From positions 1-64,000 of the forward strand of contig NZ_JANUFD010000021.1 of assembly GCF_024807945.1 (NCBI RefSeq): a stretch of 64,000 nucleotides of DNA, written 5' to 3'. The stretch is from Pseudomonas sp. JUb42 (GTDB taxonomy: Bacteria > Pseudomonadota > Gammaproteobacteria > Pseudomonadales > Pseudomonadaceae). A program made the position numbers and the translations under genes. Positions 24,850-33,024 of this stretch are shown here, piece by piece. Position 1 is the stretch's first letter. Each line of letters opens with the position of its first letter. The notes under the pieces were generated by a model that saw nothing but the letters and a program-made list of their open reading frames with translations, searched no databases and was not told the DNA's origin.

Positions 24850-25184
24850 ATGTCTCTCCAGTGTCTATTTCTTGGGCATCAGGCAGCTGGAAAATTGTTG
24901 TTATTCGGCCAGCGTAAAAGGTCGGTCAAACACTATCGGCCGAGTTTTGCGGAGCTGAAACGAATTTCCTCCTGCGCTTTAGAGCCTATCCGATGATGGC
25001 ACTAAGGCCAGTTTTCCAAAGAATAAAGTCAATGTGGCATGCGGTCGCTGCTCCATTACTCCGTTTGGAGGCTATGACTTCGCCTGCTTACGGGCGTTAA
25101 GTATCTGATTGGATGCAATATTTTGATTTTTGGTGATTAGTTGGCCCTGCAATTCCCCTACACTGGGGTAAAAGTCAAAGAGCC
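24850..25184. other. Intergenic region, divergent promoters
   Basis: 335 bp between the divergently read chemoreceptor and the small DNA-binding gene. No gene, tRNA or clear repeat is visible. It changes from GC-rich to AT-richer at about 25090, near where the plasmid-like module begins. Confidence 0.5.
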
Positions 25185-25406
25185 ATGAATATGCCACTGC
25201 GTACGTTGTCCCAGGCTAAAGCCTGGCTGGATGAGCAAGGAAAGTCTGTACAGGAATTTGCCCGTGAGCATGGTTTGTGTCCGGCCACGACCTACCAGGT
25301 GCTATCCGGCCATAAAAAAGGCATACGCGGTAAAGCCCATACGGCAGCGGTTTGCCTGGGTATCAAGGCCGGCAGCCGCGATGATGGCGGAACCGGCGGT
25401 CACTGA
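25185..25406 (+). CDS. Small Mu-like phage-type DNA-binding protein (gp16 type)
   Basis: 73 residues: SQAKAWLDEQGKSVQEFAREHGLCPATTYQVLSGHKKGIRGKAHTAAVCLGIKAG. The pattern WLDEQG-S-EFAREHG...VLSG-KKG-RGKAH-AAV-LG-K is that of the BcepMu gp16-like helix-turn-helix family found in phages and mobile elements. Probably a regulator. It precedes the integrase gene by 212 bp on the same strand. Confidence 0.75.
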   Translation: MNMPLRTLSQAKAWLDEQGKSVQEFAREHGLCPATTYQVLSGHKKGIRGKAHTAAVCLGIKAGSRDDGGTGGH

Positions 25407-25617
25407 TCGCGGGCTGATGACGACGACTTGATCTCTTTTCCTCTACGGCCACACGGCGGTGCAAGCTGTGGGGTAAAGTGTGGGACATATCTGATGGCCT
25501 TCCAAATTAACCCATCAAATACGGGGTAAAACTGCATATGTACGCGGAGGGATCCACCTCGTACATTACGCTGTAAACTATGCGCCTTGTGAGTGCCTTG
25601 GCCCTATCGAGCCTTTT

Positions 25618-26808
25618 ATGAGCAAATTGACCCAGACCTTTGTCAGAACCGTGCAAACCCCGGGAAGCTATCACGATGAACGTGGTTTGTTGCTGCGTGT
25701 CGGGGCCAGTGGTAGCAAGCGCTGGGTTTTTCGCTATCAGCGTGCCGGCCGGCGCCATGACCTGGGGTTGGGCAGCTTTCCGGCAGTGTCCCTGAAGGCT
25801 GCGCGCCTGGCCCTCGACACGTTGCGCCTGCAACTGGCCCAGGGACATGACCCCTTGGCTGGGCCGAAACCCGAAGCTGCGCAGGTGCGGGTGACCTTTC
25901 GCGAGGAGGCCGAGCGCTATATCAGCACCCACCGGCCAAGCTGGAAGAATGCTCGCCACGCCCAGCAATGGCAGCATTCGCTGCGCGATCATGTCTATCC
26001 GTTGCTGGGTGAGCAGTCGGTAGAGCTGATCGACACTGATCAGGTCTTGCAGGTGCTGGTGCCGATCTGGCAGCAGATCCCGGAAACAGCGTCTCGTCTG
26101 CGCAACCGCATCGAGCTGGTGCTCGATGCCGCCAAGGCGCGCAAGCTGCGCGACGGGGAAAACCCGGCACGCTGGCGTGGCCATCTGGACAAACTGCTGC
26201 CCCGGCAAAAGCGTGTTCAGGTGCACTTTGCGGCGATGCCGGCAGCCGAGGTTGGCACCTTTATGCGCCAGCTCGATAGTCTGGACAGTACGGCGGCGCG
26301 AGCCTGCGAATTACTCGTTCTCACCGCCTGCCGCAGTGCGGAGATCTGCGGCGCGCTTTGGGATGAATTCGACCTGGTCAGCGGCATTTGGACCATCGGC
26401 GCGCAACGCATGAAGGCAGCCAGGCTACATCGCGTGCCCTTGTGCACCAGTGCGCTGCAGGTCCTGGCCCAGCAGGCTGGCAAGCATCCGCGCTATGTGT
26501 TCCCCAATGCCCGGCAGTCGGCCGCTCTGCCCGGCAATGCGCTGCGCCGGACCATGGACGAGCTCGGCGCCAGCGAATACGTACCCCACGGTTTTCGCTC
26601 GACTTTCCGCACCTGGGCCGCAGAGCAGACACAATTCCCCCGTGAAGTCTGTGAAATGGCCCTGGCGCACAGCCTCGATGACAAGGTTCAGGCCGCCTAT
26701 AACCGCAGTGATCTGCTGGATAAGCGCCGTCTGCTGATGCAGCAATGGGCGGCGTTCATCCAGGAAGGGGCCGACGTCCCCCTCAGTCTTCAGGTCCGGG
26801 CAGGTTAA
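25618..26808 (+). CDS. Tyrosine recombinase (integrase)
   Basis: 396 residues. The N-terminal DUF4102-type arm-binding domain (GSYHDERGLLLRVGASGSKRWVFRYQRAGRRHDLGLGSFP) is followed by a core-binding domain and the catalytic domain with Arg in LTACRSAEICGALW, HxxR in VPHGFRSTFRTWA, His in MALAHSLDD and Tyr in VQAAYNRSDL. All active-site residues are present. It belongs to the P4-type phage and island integrases. No tRNA or direct att repeat was found next to it. Its end overlaps that of the convergent Tus-like gene by 26 bp. Confidence 0.9.
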   Translation: MSKLTQTFVRTVQTPGSYHDERGLLLRVGASGSKRWVFRYQRAGRRHDLGLGSFPAVSLKAARLALDTLRLQLAQGHDPLAGPKPEAAQVRVTFREEAERYISTHRPSWKNARHAQQWQHSLRDHVYPLLGEQSVELIDTDQVLQVLVPIWQQIPETASRLRNRIELVLDAAKARKLRDGENPARWRGHLDKLLPRQKRVQVHFAAMPAAEVGTFMRQLDSLDSTAARACELLVLTACRSAEICGALWDEFDLVSGIWTIGAQRMKAARLHRVPLCTSALQVLAQQAGKHPRYVFPNARQSAALPGNALRRTMDELGASEYVPHGFRSTFRTWAAEQTQFPREVCEMALAHSLDDKVQAAYNRSDLLDKRRLLMQQWAAFIQEGADVPLSLQVRAG

Positions 26809-27814
26809 GCCCGAGTTGGGCGCTGTTGACCTTCTTCTTATTTATTACCGGTATGCGCGGCGATGACTGCGAGTAGGTCGACTCGACGCTGCTGGGCTTG
26901 CTCACCGGCTCGATCGCCGGTTGCTGGCCAACCAGGTCGTCGGGGTTGAGGTACAGGTTCATGCGGGGAATGACCTCGATCCGCGCCTTCTTGTCGGGCC
27001 GCTCGGCTTGCCGGGCATGGCGGTCGAAATCGCGCAGATCATGCACGACGGTAGGTTCGTCACCGGCCAGAACGAACATCGGCAGGTTGCTGTGGATCAT
27101 GGCGTCGTAGCGCGAGCTGCCGGAGAAATACACCATGGCCCGTGGGTGCGGAGCGACCTTCTTGTACTTGATCAGCGTGGCCTGGTCCGACAGATTGACG
27201 ATGCGCCGCAGCTCGGCACCGGCCTGGGTTTGCTCCAATGCGACGCCCTCCTTCGTGGACTGCAGCTCGGCAGCCTTGCCCAGGTACTCGCGCACCTTGC
27301 CCACGGCAATCCGTTCGCCGCCGGTGGTGTGCCCGGCCCAGGTAAACACCAGCAGCCGCGGACAGACATCGAACGCCTGACTGTGACGCGCCAGCTGCTT
27401 CATGCTGAACTGATAGCCCAGGGCCTGGCGCAGGATTTTCGAGCGGGCGGTAGGTGCCAGATTCAGTTCGATGCGGGTCTGCTCGATGGCCATCAGCAGT
27501 TGATCCTTGAGTAGATTGATCTCGCGGATGGGCTCAAGGACACTTTCACGCATCACGAAATAGCCCGGCAAACGCATCACCGTACCAGGCGCCTGCCCTG
27601 GCTCGCGCTCGAAGGTGCTCATGGCGCGCAGTGTTGCTTGGATGGCGGCCTCGCCTTCCAGTGCACGCACCTCAATCAAATCGGGGGCCTTTTGCTCGGC
27701 CAATACCGGCAGTTGCCAGACCTTACCGGCGACGACCAGCCGTGGCCAAACGAGTTGAAAAGCCTCAAGGTGCTCCACCAGTAAAGCATGGGCAGCAGTA
27801 ATATCCGTCAGCAT
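26783..27814 (-). CDS. Tus-like replication terminus site-binding protein
   Basis: 343 residues. Segments match the Tus/Ter-protein family in order: VMRLPGYFVMRESVLEPIREINLLKDQL (compare Tus AVRLPGVL...HINKLK), LGYQFSMKQLARHSQAFDVCPRLLVFTWAGH (Tus LNAYRTLTVL...FGWANKH) and, near the end, RIEVIPRMNLYLNPDD (Tus LIIPRLHLYV). Tus stops replication forks in one direction at Ter sites. Pseudomonas chromosomes do not normally use Tus, whereas some plasmids carry relatives. It is longer than E. coli Tus by about 35 residues, mainly a Ser/Pro-rich tail. Next to par and rep genes it probably serves plasmid replication termination. Confidence 0.82.
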   Translation of the reverse strand: MLTDITAAHALLVEHLEAFQLVWPRLVVAGKVWQLPVLAEQKAPDLIEVRALEGEAAIQATLRAMSTFEREPGQAPGTVMRLPGYFVMRESVLEPIREINLLKDQLLMAIEQTRIELNLAPTARSKILRQALGYQFSMKQLARHSQAFDVCPRLLVFTWAGHTTGGERIAVGKVREYLGKAAELQSTKEGVALEQTQAGAELRRIVNLSDQATLIKYKKVAPHPRAMVYFSGSSRYDAMIHSNLPMFVLAGDEPTVVHDLRDFDRHARQAERPDKKARIEVIPRMNLYLNPDDLVGQQPAIEPVSKPSSVESTYSQSSPRIPVINKKKVNSAQLGLNLPGPED

Positions 27815-27831
27815 TGGATCTACCTAAAACT

Positions 27832-27953
27832 AATACCACCCCTATTATAGCGCCATCTATATGCACACGCCTTCTCTTCCGCTGCGCTTCCCGTGCGCTT
27901 TTCGGGGGGGAGGAAGAGCGTAATCAGAAAGGCTGTTTGTGAGGGGTGGTATT
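27832..27953. promoter_or_regulatory. Inverted pair of 12-bp sites upstream of the tus-like gene (candidate Ter/operator)
   Basis: AATACCACCCCT at 27832-27843 and its exact reverse complement at 27942-27953, 98 bp apart, flank the region just upstream of the tus-like start at 27814. E. coli tus is repressed by Tus bound at TerB upstream of the gene, and plasmid R6K has an inverted pair of Ter sites. That these 12-mers are Ter sites is inference; they do not match the E. coli Ter core. Confidence 0.45.
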
Positions 27954-27978
27954 GGAATGCTTATTGTCCTTGATTAAA

Positions 27979-28148
27979 TGTTAGCTATATATCTAGCTAT
28001 CTTATTGAGCGTTTGGGTTTGCGCATTTGTTGGCGTTTAAGCTGACCCGCCCAGGTTATTGCGGCGGGTCATTCTGGGGAGCAAGGATACCTGCCCCGCA
28101 GATAGCTAACGACATAGATATCTACCGCATAGCTATCTATATAGCTAT
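27979..28148. repeat. TAGCTAT-rich repeat region downstream of par genes
   Basis: Clusters of tagctatatatctagctatc (27981-) and gatagctaac...catagctatctatatagcta (28101-28147) made of overlapping TAGCTATC and TATATAGC words. The second lies at the end of the parG-like gene. Similar clusters are upstream of parA and on both sides of rep, as expected for a partition site or operator array. Confidence 0.6.
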
Positions 28149-28456
28149 TTGAGCTGGTAGTGCTTCATCAGCAGCTGCTGAACGATGTCCGTCTCGGTGA
28201 CGCGCTTGCCTGTACGCGCAGATTCTTGAGCAGCGCCGATTTTCAAAGCATTGGCGATGTCCCAGCGCAGGCGAAACAGCTTCTGCACGGTAGGCTCAGG
28301 TTTGAACGCTTCGATGACTTGGGGCTTGGGCGCCTCGACCGGTGCGCTTTCAACCTCGCTCGGCTTTTTTGCCAGGGCTTTGTCGGCCTCCCCTCCTTCG
28401 AGAAACTCCGTCGGGTCCTTCTTGAAGCTTTTGATGTCTGGCTTGGCCTTGATCAT
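28145..28456 (-). CDS. Small ParG-like partition partner (ribbon-helix-helix candidate)
   Basis: 103 residues: an unstructured charged N-terminus (MIKAKPDIKSFKKDPTEFLEGGE, then Pro/Glu-rich) and a C-terminal part LFRLRWDIANALKIGAAQESARTGKRVTETDIVQQLLMKHYQL, which fits a ribbon-helix-helix fold with a beta strand and two helices. The arrangement small ParA then small DNA-binding protein with ATGA overlap is that of type Ib partition operons (ParF-ParG). It would bind the TAGCTAT repeats. Sequence match to ParG itself is weak. Confidence 0.7.
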   Translation of the reverse strand: MIKAKPDIKSFKKDPTEFLEGGEADKALAKKPSEVESAPVEAPKPQVIEAFKPEPTVQKLFRLRWDIANALKIGAAQESARTGKRVTETDIVQQLLMKHYQLK

Positions 28457-29085
28457 CCCAGCACCTCGGCAACGAAAGCGTTCATTTCCTGAATGGCCGC
28501 GTGATCACGCTTGAGCTCATGAACGATGGCGCCTTCACTGATGCAGCGACGGAACGCTACGCGCTCGCAGATCTTGGTTTTGAATACGCTGAAAGATTGT
28601 TCTTCCAGGAAGGTCAGCATTTCGCCGGTGTCCTTGGTACGGGTATCAACCCGCGACAGCAGCATGCGCACATCCAGGTCCGGGTTGTAGTCACGGGCCA
28701 GATCGACCACGGTCAACAGATCGGTCATGGCCGCTGCGTCAAAAGAACTGGCGCCCACTGGCACGATGACGACTTCAGCCAGCAACAGGGCTGAACGCAG
28801 GCCGACCGAATCACGGCCGCCGGCATCAACAACGACGTGTTCATAAGAGCTGGCCAACTGGCGGCCCTCGGAGTTGATCGCTTTGCCCTGCAGGCAGACG
28901 GTGGTCGGGCTCGGGCTGTATTCCGGATTATCGCGACGCCAGGCTGCCCAGCTTGCTGCGCTGGCCTGGGGGTCGCCATCGATCAGCAATGTTTTACCGC
29001 GTATGGCCAACAAGGTGGCCAAGTGCACGGCGGTGGTGGTTTTGCCGACACCGCCTTTAGTGTTCACACAAGCGAAAATGGTCAA
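28453..29085 (-). CDS. parA: ParA/ParF-family partition ATPase
   Basis: 210 residues. Deviant Walker A KGGVGKTTTAVHLATLL near the N-terminus, LLIDGDPQASAASW, VVVDAGGRDSVGLRSALLLAE (Walker B region) and VPVGASSFDAAAMTDLL. The short form without N-terminal helix-turn-helix is the ParF type. The start is a TTG, preceded by AGGACG at normal distance; no in-frame ATG precedes KGGVGK. With the small gene downstream it segregates the replicon. Confidence 0.92.
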   Translation of the reverse strand: MTIFACVNTKGGVGKTTTAVHLATLLAIRGKTLLIDGDPQASAASWAAWRRDNPEYSPSPTTVCLQGKAINSEGRQLASSYEHVVVDAGGRDSVGLRSALLLAEVVIVPVGASSFDAAAMTDLLTVVDLARDYNPDLDVRMLLSRVDTRTKDTGEMLTFLEEQSFSVFKTKICERVAFRRCISEGAIVHELKRDHAAIQEMNAFVAEVLG

Positions 29086-29100
29086 GTGGACGTCCTGTTC

Positions 29101-29171
29101 AGATAGATAGCCAGATAGATAGCTGTAACTCAGGCGCCAGTATAGCTATCTATCTATATAGCTATCTATAG
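29101..29171. repeat. TAGATAGC/TAGCTATC repeats upstream of parA
   Basis: A 70-bp stretch with at least six overlapping copies: agatagatagccagatagatagc, then inverted tatagctatctatctatatagctatctatag. The two halves are in opposite sense around a GGCGCC centre. It lies 16 bp upstream of parA, where both the promoter and the centromere-like site of type Ib systems are found. Confidence 0.75.
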
Positions 29172-29708
29172 CCTTGGACCCTTTTAGCTTGCGGGTTTCG
29201 TCTGGTTTCTTTGCCGACCTGTCTCTGCTGTCGTGTAGGCTAGGTCTGATTTTTCAGCAGGATTTTTCCGGGAGACGATGGCTTTGCGGATTGACCTGGT
29301 TGGCGACAGATCGTGATAACCGCCAAAGCTTTTGTCGCCTAGGTCTGGGCTCAGGTTTTCCACGGCCGGATCTGTTTTCTACGGCGGAAATGAAGATTTA
29401 ATGGTTTTTTCAGTCAGATGCCAGGCTGAAAACACGTCACCAAGGCCCCCACGGAGCTCTCAGGGGAGCGAGAAGCAATTATCGCTGGCACCTGCTGGTT
29501 GAAAGTCGACTTTTGCGCCTGTGCGCGGCCTCAGGAGGTTTTAGCGCTATGGCCTTTGGGCTTTTCGCTTTTGATTTTCAAACCAGAAAAAAATTGGCTT
29601 TTGCGCTCGCGTTTTTAAAATCTTTTTTTCTTGTTTTTAAAGCTTGTTTTTAAAGCTTGTTTTTAGGACCGCTACAGCCCTTGATTTACGTGGCCTCCAG
29701 CGATGCAA
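29172..29708. other. Intergenic region with AT-rich tract before the iterons
   Basis: No gene seen. At 29575-29665 lies a strongly T-rich tract with two direct copies of ttaaagcttgtttttaaagc words, a likely DNA-unwinding element of the origin. Confidence 0.5.
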
Positions 29709-30164
29709 CGACTACAGATTCCGGCTATGCGACTACAAATTCCGGCTATGACGACTACAGATTCCAGCTCTCACGACTACAAATTTCAGCTATTACGACT
29801 ACAAATTCCGGCTGTTATCCACAGGCATTTGAACGAGTTACGGTTTCCTACTGCCTTCTGAGCTGCATCTGACGACTACAAATTCCGGCTATTGGCCGTT
29901 TTCCCCCGCAACGACTACAGATTCCGGCTATCCGGGACCTTCCTATCGACTACAAATTCTGGCTATGGCCGTTTGCCGGTGCTTTCCAGGGCTTACATCC
30001 TGAAACCAAATCTCGCTGGACTGATTTTTTCGGCTATCGACTACAAATTCCGGCTATCGAGGGGTTTTGCATCGACTACAGATTCCGGCTATGGCTAGGT
30101 GCCATCTTTTTACCTGTCTCTGCCGTGAGACACATCCTGTCTAACGACTACAAATTCCGGCTAG
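29709..30164 (+). other. Iteron-type origin of replication (11 direct iterons)
   Basis: Eleven direct copies of CGACTACARATTCCGGCTAT start at 29709, 29730, 29752, 29774, 29796, 29873, 29912, 29947, 30038, 30073 and 30145. The first five are spaced 21-22 bp, two helical turns, as in Rep_3-family plasmid origins. A perfect DnaA box TTATCCACA follows the fifth (29815-29823). The AT-rich tract lies to the left and the rep gene to the right. Two further copies in reverse lie beyond rep. Confidence 0.93.
29815..29823 (+). promoter_or_regulatory. DnaA box
   Basis: TTATCCACA, a perfect match to the consensus, overlapping the end of the fifth iteron. Confidence 0.8.
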
Positions 30165-30220
30165 ATGCATTGTCGGTCAGGCTTGGTACTATCGACTCAT
30201 TCAAGAGTCGGTATGAGTCG

Positions 30221-30967
30221 ATGACCTCCAAAGAACCCTCGCTGTTGCTGGTAACCAAAGCCAATGACCTGATCAGCGCATCCTATCGCCTGACGCTGCA
30301 GGAGCAGCGTCTGTTGCTGGCCGCCATTGCCCAGGTCGATCCGCGCAAACCCATGCCGTCCAAGATCACCGTGACCGCTGCCAGCTTCGCCGAGATCTAC
30401 GGCGTGCCGATCCGCTTCGCCTACACCAACCTCAAAGAGGCGGCCGACTCACTCTACGAGCGTGATATCCAGACCTTCGATGGCAAGAACCGCACGCGCA
30501 TTCGCTGGGTCTACAAGGCGGCCTATGCCGAGGGCGAGGGCCGCGTCACGCTGAACTTCACCGTGGACGTTATCCCCTACCTGTCGATGCTCAACAGCAA
30601 GCTGACCTCCTACGATCTGCGCCGGGTAGCGAACCTCAACTCCATGCACAGCTTCCGTCTGTTCGAGCTGATGATGCAGTTCAAGAGCACTGGCGTGCTG
30701 ATCATCGAGGTGGAAAAACTGCGCATCCTTCTCGACCTGGGCGACAGCTACAAGCGCTTCAACAACCTGCGCCAGCGTGTCATCGCACCGTCCATTGCCG
30801 AGATCACGGCCAAGTCCGGCATCACCATCACCTACCAGACCATCACCGAAGGCAAGACCGTCAAGAGCCTGATGTTCCGCTTCCAGGAGGCGGCGCAGAT
30901 GCGGCTTTCCCTGGAGGACGGCATGGAGGCTATTCCTCATGAACAGTTGGTAATTCTTGAAAATTGA
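30221..30967 (+). CDS. Plasmid replication initiator (Rep_3 family)
   Basis: 248 residues from MTSKEPSLLLVTKANDLISASYRLTLQEQRLLLAAIAQVDP, the classical N-terminal winged-helix of Rep_3/RepE-type initiators. DLRRVANLNSMHSFRLFELMMQF and LRILLDLGDSYKRFNNLRQRVIAPSIAEITAKSGI form the second winged helix. The family binds iterons as monomer and represses its own gene as dimer. An upstream in-frame ATG at 30125 would run through the last iteron, so 30221 is preferred. Full length. Confidence 0.95.
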   Translation: MTSKEPSLLLVTKANDLISASYRLTLQEQRLLLAAIAQVDPRKPMPSKITVTAASFAEIYGVPIRFAYTNLKEAADSLYERDIQTFDGKNRTRIRWVYKAAYAEGEGRVTLNFTVDVIPYLSMLNSKLTSYDLRRVANLNSMHSFRLFELMMQFKSTGVLIIEVEKLRILLDLGDSYKRFNNLRQRVIAPSIAEITAKSGITITYQTITEGKTVKSLMFRFQEAAQMRLSLEDGMEAIPHEQLVILEN

Positions 30968-30989
30968 TTATAAATCATACGTTTATCTT

Positions 30990-31018
30990 GATAGCTATCT
31001 ATATAGCTAGATAGCTTT
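30990..31018. repeat. TAGCTATC repeat cluster after rep
   Basis: atagctatctatatagctag followed by atagcttt, the same words as at 28.1 and 29.1 kb. Confidence 0.6.
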
Positions 31019-31040
31019 AATGATGGCTGGCTAGATATCC

Positions 31041-31060
31041 ATAGCCGGAATTTGTAGTCG
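31041..31060 (-). repeat. Reverse-orientation iteron 1
   Basis: ATAGCCGGAATTTGTAGTCG is the exact reverse complement of the consensus iteron. It lies 73 bp past the rep stop. Confidence 0.9.
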
Positions 31061-31090
31061 ATAGCTGTAGGAAAGGACGCAGCAAGATGC

Positions 31091-31110
31091 TTCCTTCTAT
31101 ATAGAAGGAA
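31091..31110. repeat. 20-bp perfect palindrome
   Basis: TTCCTTCTATATAGAAGGAA, fully self-complementary, between the two inverted iterons. It may act as a hairpin terminator for rep or as a protein site. No T-run follows. Confidence 0.6.
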
Positions 31111-31190
31111 AGCCAGTGATGCTTCCGGGAACGCCTGGATGGGGCAAAAAAGGGGCATATGCCGGGTTTTTGCCGCGCTGAAGCGGTTTT

Positions 31191-31228
31191 ATCTATCAAG
31201 ATAGCTATCTATATATCTAGCTGGCTAG
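31191..31228. repeat. TAGCTATC repeat cluster, distal
   Basis: tatcaagatagctatctatatatctagctggctagctg lies immediately before the second inverted iteron, repeating the cluster-iteron order seen at 30990-31060. Confidence 0.6.
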
Positions 31229-31238
31229 CTGAATTTCA

Positions 31239-31258
31239 ATAGCCGGAATTTGTAGTCG
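31239..31258 (-). repeat. Reverse-orientation iteron 2
   Basis: Second exact reverse copy of the iteron. The rest of 31259-31613 holds only a REP pair and an AT-rich stretch, no gene. Confidence 0.9.
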
Positions 31259-31315
31259 ATAGCCGAATCAAACGCCGCGCGGGGAGGCAGCAGCGATACT
31301 GTGGGAGTAAATTTT

Positions 31316-31405
31316 GTGGGAGCGAATTCATTCGCGAAAGCAGTATTTCAGGCGATGCACATGCTTCGGATGTACAGGCCCATTCGCGAATGAATTCGCT
31401 CCCAC
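31316..31405. repeat. REP-type inverted pair
   Basis: gtgggagcgaattcattcgc and gcgaatgaattcgctcccac face each other with a 50-bp spacer. Nearly identical to the pair at 4567. It stands at the border between plasmid module and surface locus. Confidence 0.85.
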
Positions 31406-31613
31406 AGTACTCCGCTGAATCAGCCGATGAGGATTATGAGTCTGGCATCTAACGCCAAAAAATCGCATTAACAGCTACGGTTCAGCTGTAATGACATATA
31501 AAGAAAAGTTTTAATAAATAACGACTCATTACTTTATAGAGTAAGCGTTCAGAAGTGTTTCATGGCTGATACATAAGCCTGCGTCGTTAAGTCACGACGC
31601 AGGGTTTAACTCA

Positions 31614-32738
31614 TCAATCAGCGGCCTTCTCAGCCAACACTTGTCGATAGATCTGCGCAGTGGTCGCGCACATATGCTCGGCGGTGAAAAGCTGTTGGAA
31701 GCGCAGTTCTGCGTTAGCGCCAAAAGCTGCCGCTTCGACGGGGTTGTCCCACAGCCGGGTCATTGCCGCGCGCAGGGCCGGCGGTTCGTTGGGCGGCACG
31801 GCCAGGCCGGTGTGTTCGTGCAGATTGACGAAGGTGGTGCCGGTTCCCATTTCGCAGGAAATCATGGGCTTGCCGTACATCGACGCCTCCACCAGGGAAA
31901 TGCCAAAGGCCTCCGAGCGCATGTGCGACGGGAACACCAACGCGTAGCACATCTGCAGCAGGCACACCTTGTCCTCATCATCCAGGCGGCCGAGAAACTG
32001 CACATTGCGCAGTTTCAGGGTCTCGGCCATGGCCTTGAGCTCTTGCTCCTGAGGGCCGCCACCGAGAATCAGCACCGGATAATCCACGCCTTCCAGGGCC
32101 CGCAGCAGGCTGTCCAGGCCCTTGTAATAACGCAGCACGCCGACGAACAGGAAAAACTTCGGCGGCACGCGCTGGCGCCACTTCTCCTGGGTGGTCGGGG
32201 TGACGACCGGGTAGGCCGCCTGATTCAGGCCATAAGGCACGACCACGGTTTTATCGACGAACGGCTTGAGCGTGGTGCTGGTGCGCTGATAGTTGGGCGA
32301 GGCCACCAGAATGCGGTCCATGCGCGACAGAAACGCGTGCATCAAGGGCCGGTAAAGCTTGAGCAGATGGCGCTGCTTGATCACATCCGAGTGGTAGCTG
32401 AGCACCGTCGGCTTGCCGTGGCGCGTGGCGAAATGCACCAGGTCCATCAGCGGCCAGGGGAAGTGAAAGTGCACCAGATCAGCCTCGGCGGCCATCTCCT
32501 TGAAGGTGCCGAACACCTGGGCGGAGAACCCGGTGGACGCCAGGTTGAAGTTCTCTTTGACCCGCGTAACCGGGTGATCGGCCACCTGGATCTGCGCAGG
32601 GGAGGGGTTGGGGCTGAGCGTCAGGACCTGATTGTCGATGCCCAGGGCGCGACCGCCCTGGCACAGCTGGAAAATCACCTGCTCGATGCCGCCGGTGGTG
32701 TCCGGGTAATAGGTTTTGAAGAAATGCAGAATGCGCAT
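31614..32738 (-). CDS. GT4-family glycosyltransferase (WbpZ-like)
   Basis: 374 residues from MRILHFFKTYYPDTTGGIEQVIFQL. GT-B fold with VHFHFPWPLMDL, SYHSDVIKQ, the acceptor-domain start FFLFVGVLRYYKGLDSLLRAL and the ExxxxxxxE motif SEAFGISLVEASMYGKP. The pattern is close to mannosyl- and rhamnosyl-transferases such as P. aeruginosa WbpZ of the common polysaccharide antigen. It is read divergently from the secretion operon. A start 35 codons upstream would add a sequence unlike the family. Confidence 0.87.
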   Translation of the reverse strand: MRILHFFKTYYPDTTGGIEQVIFQLCQGGRALGIDNQVLTLSPNPSPAQIQVADHPVTRVKENFNLASTGFSAQVFGTFKEMAAEADLVHFHFPWPLMDLVHFATRHGKPTVLSYHSDVIKQRHLLKLYRPLMHAFLSRMDRILVASPNYQRTSTTLKPFVDKTVVVPYGLNQAAYPVVTPTTQEKWRQRVPPKFFLFVGVLRYYKGLDSLLRALEGVDYPVLILGGGPQEQELKAMAETLKLRNVQFLGRLDDEDKVCLLQMCYALVFPSHMRSEAFGISLVEASMYGKPMISCEMGTGTTFVNLHEHTGLAVPPNEPPALRAAMTRLWDNPVEAAAFGANAELRFQQLFTAEHMCATTAQIYRQVLAEKAAD

Positions 32739-32911
32739 GAAATGCTCGCAGGACAGCTGGGGCAGATCGACTTCCTGAGTGTCCACAACGGGAACAACAT
32801 GGGTTACGCATTTGAAACGCAGGTTGTGTAGGAAGAAGAACAAGGAATGCCAAGATGCGCGGACTTTACCTTTCGCTTTGAAGACGTTGCAACATTAAAT
32901 CTAGGAAAGAT

Positions 32912-32980
32912 CCTACGTAGGAAAATACTGTCGTCTGATTCCACTGACAGCTTTTTCATTTATCACTCGTTAGTCGAGTG
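32912..32980 (+). promoter_or_regulatory. Palindromes upstream of the type I secretion operon
   Basis: TCCTACGTAGGA (32912-32923) is a perfect 12-bp palindrome and CACTCG-TTAGT-CGAGTG (32964-32980) a perfect 6-bp inverted repeat, 45-113 bp before the first gene. The region is AT-rich and would hold the promoters of both divergent units. GTAGGAAAAT recurs in the leader of the DUF4214 gene at 48.4 kb. Confidence 0.45.
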
Positions 32981-33024
32981 TTACACTCCCGCGCTTTTCC
33001 ATACCCCGTGGCAGTTAGGAAATT

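Noticed and set aside
23614..24996. Long plus-strand frame (460 codons) across the chemoreceptor gene
   Set aside because: Shadow of a GC-rich coding region; the His/Gly/Gln-rich product has no domain, while the minus strand encodes a full chemoreceptor.
24850..25617. Attachment site or tRNA next to the integrase
   Set aside because: No tRNA-like cloverleaf or direct repeat pair could be found on either side, so no att site is claimed.
29709..30164. Spaced 20-bp repeats as a possible CRISPR
   Set aside because: Most repeats are 21-22 bp apart so there is no room for spacers, and a Rep_3 gene and DnaA box identify them as iterons.
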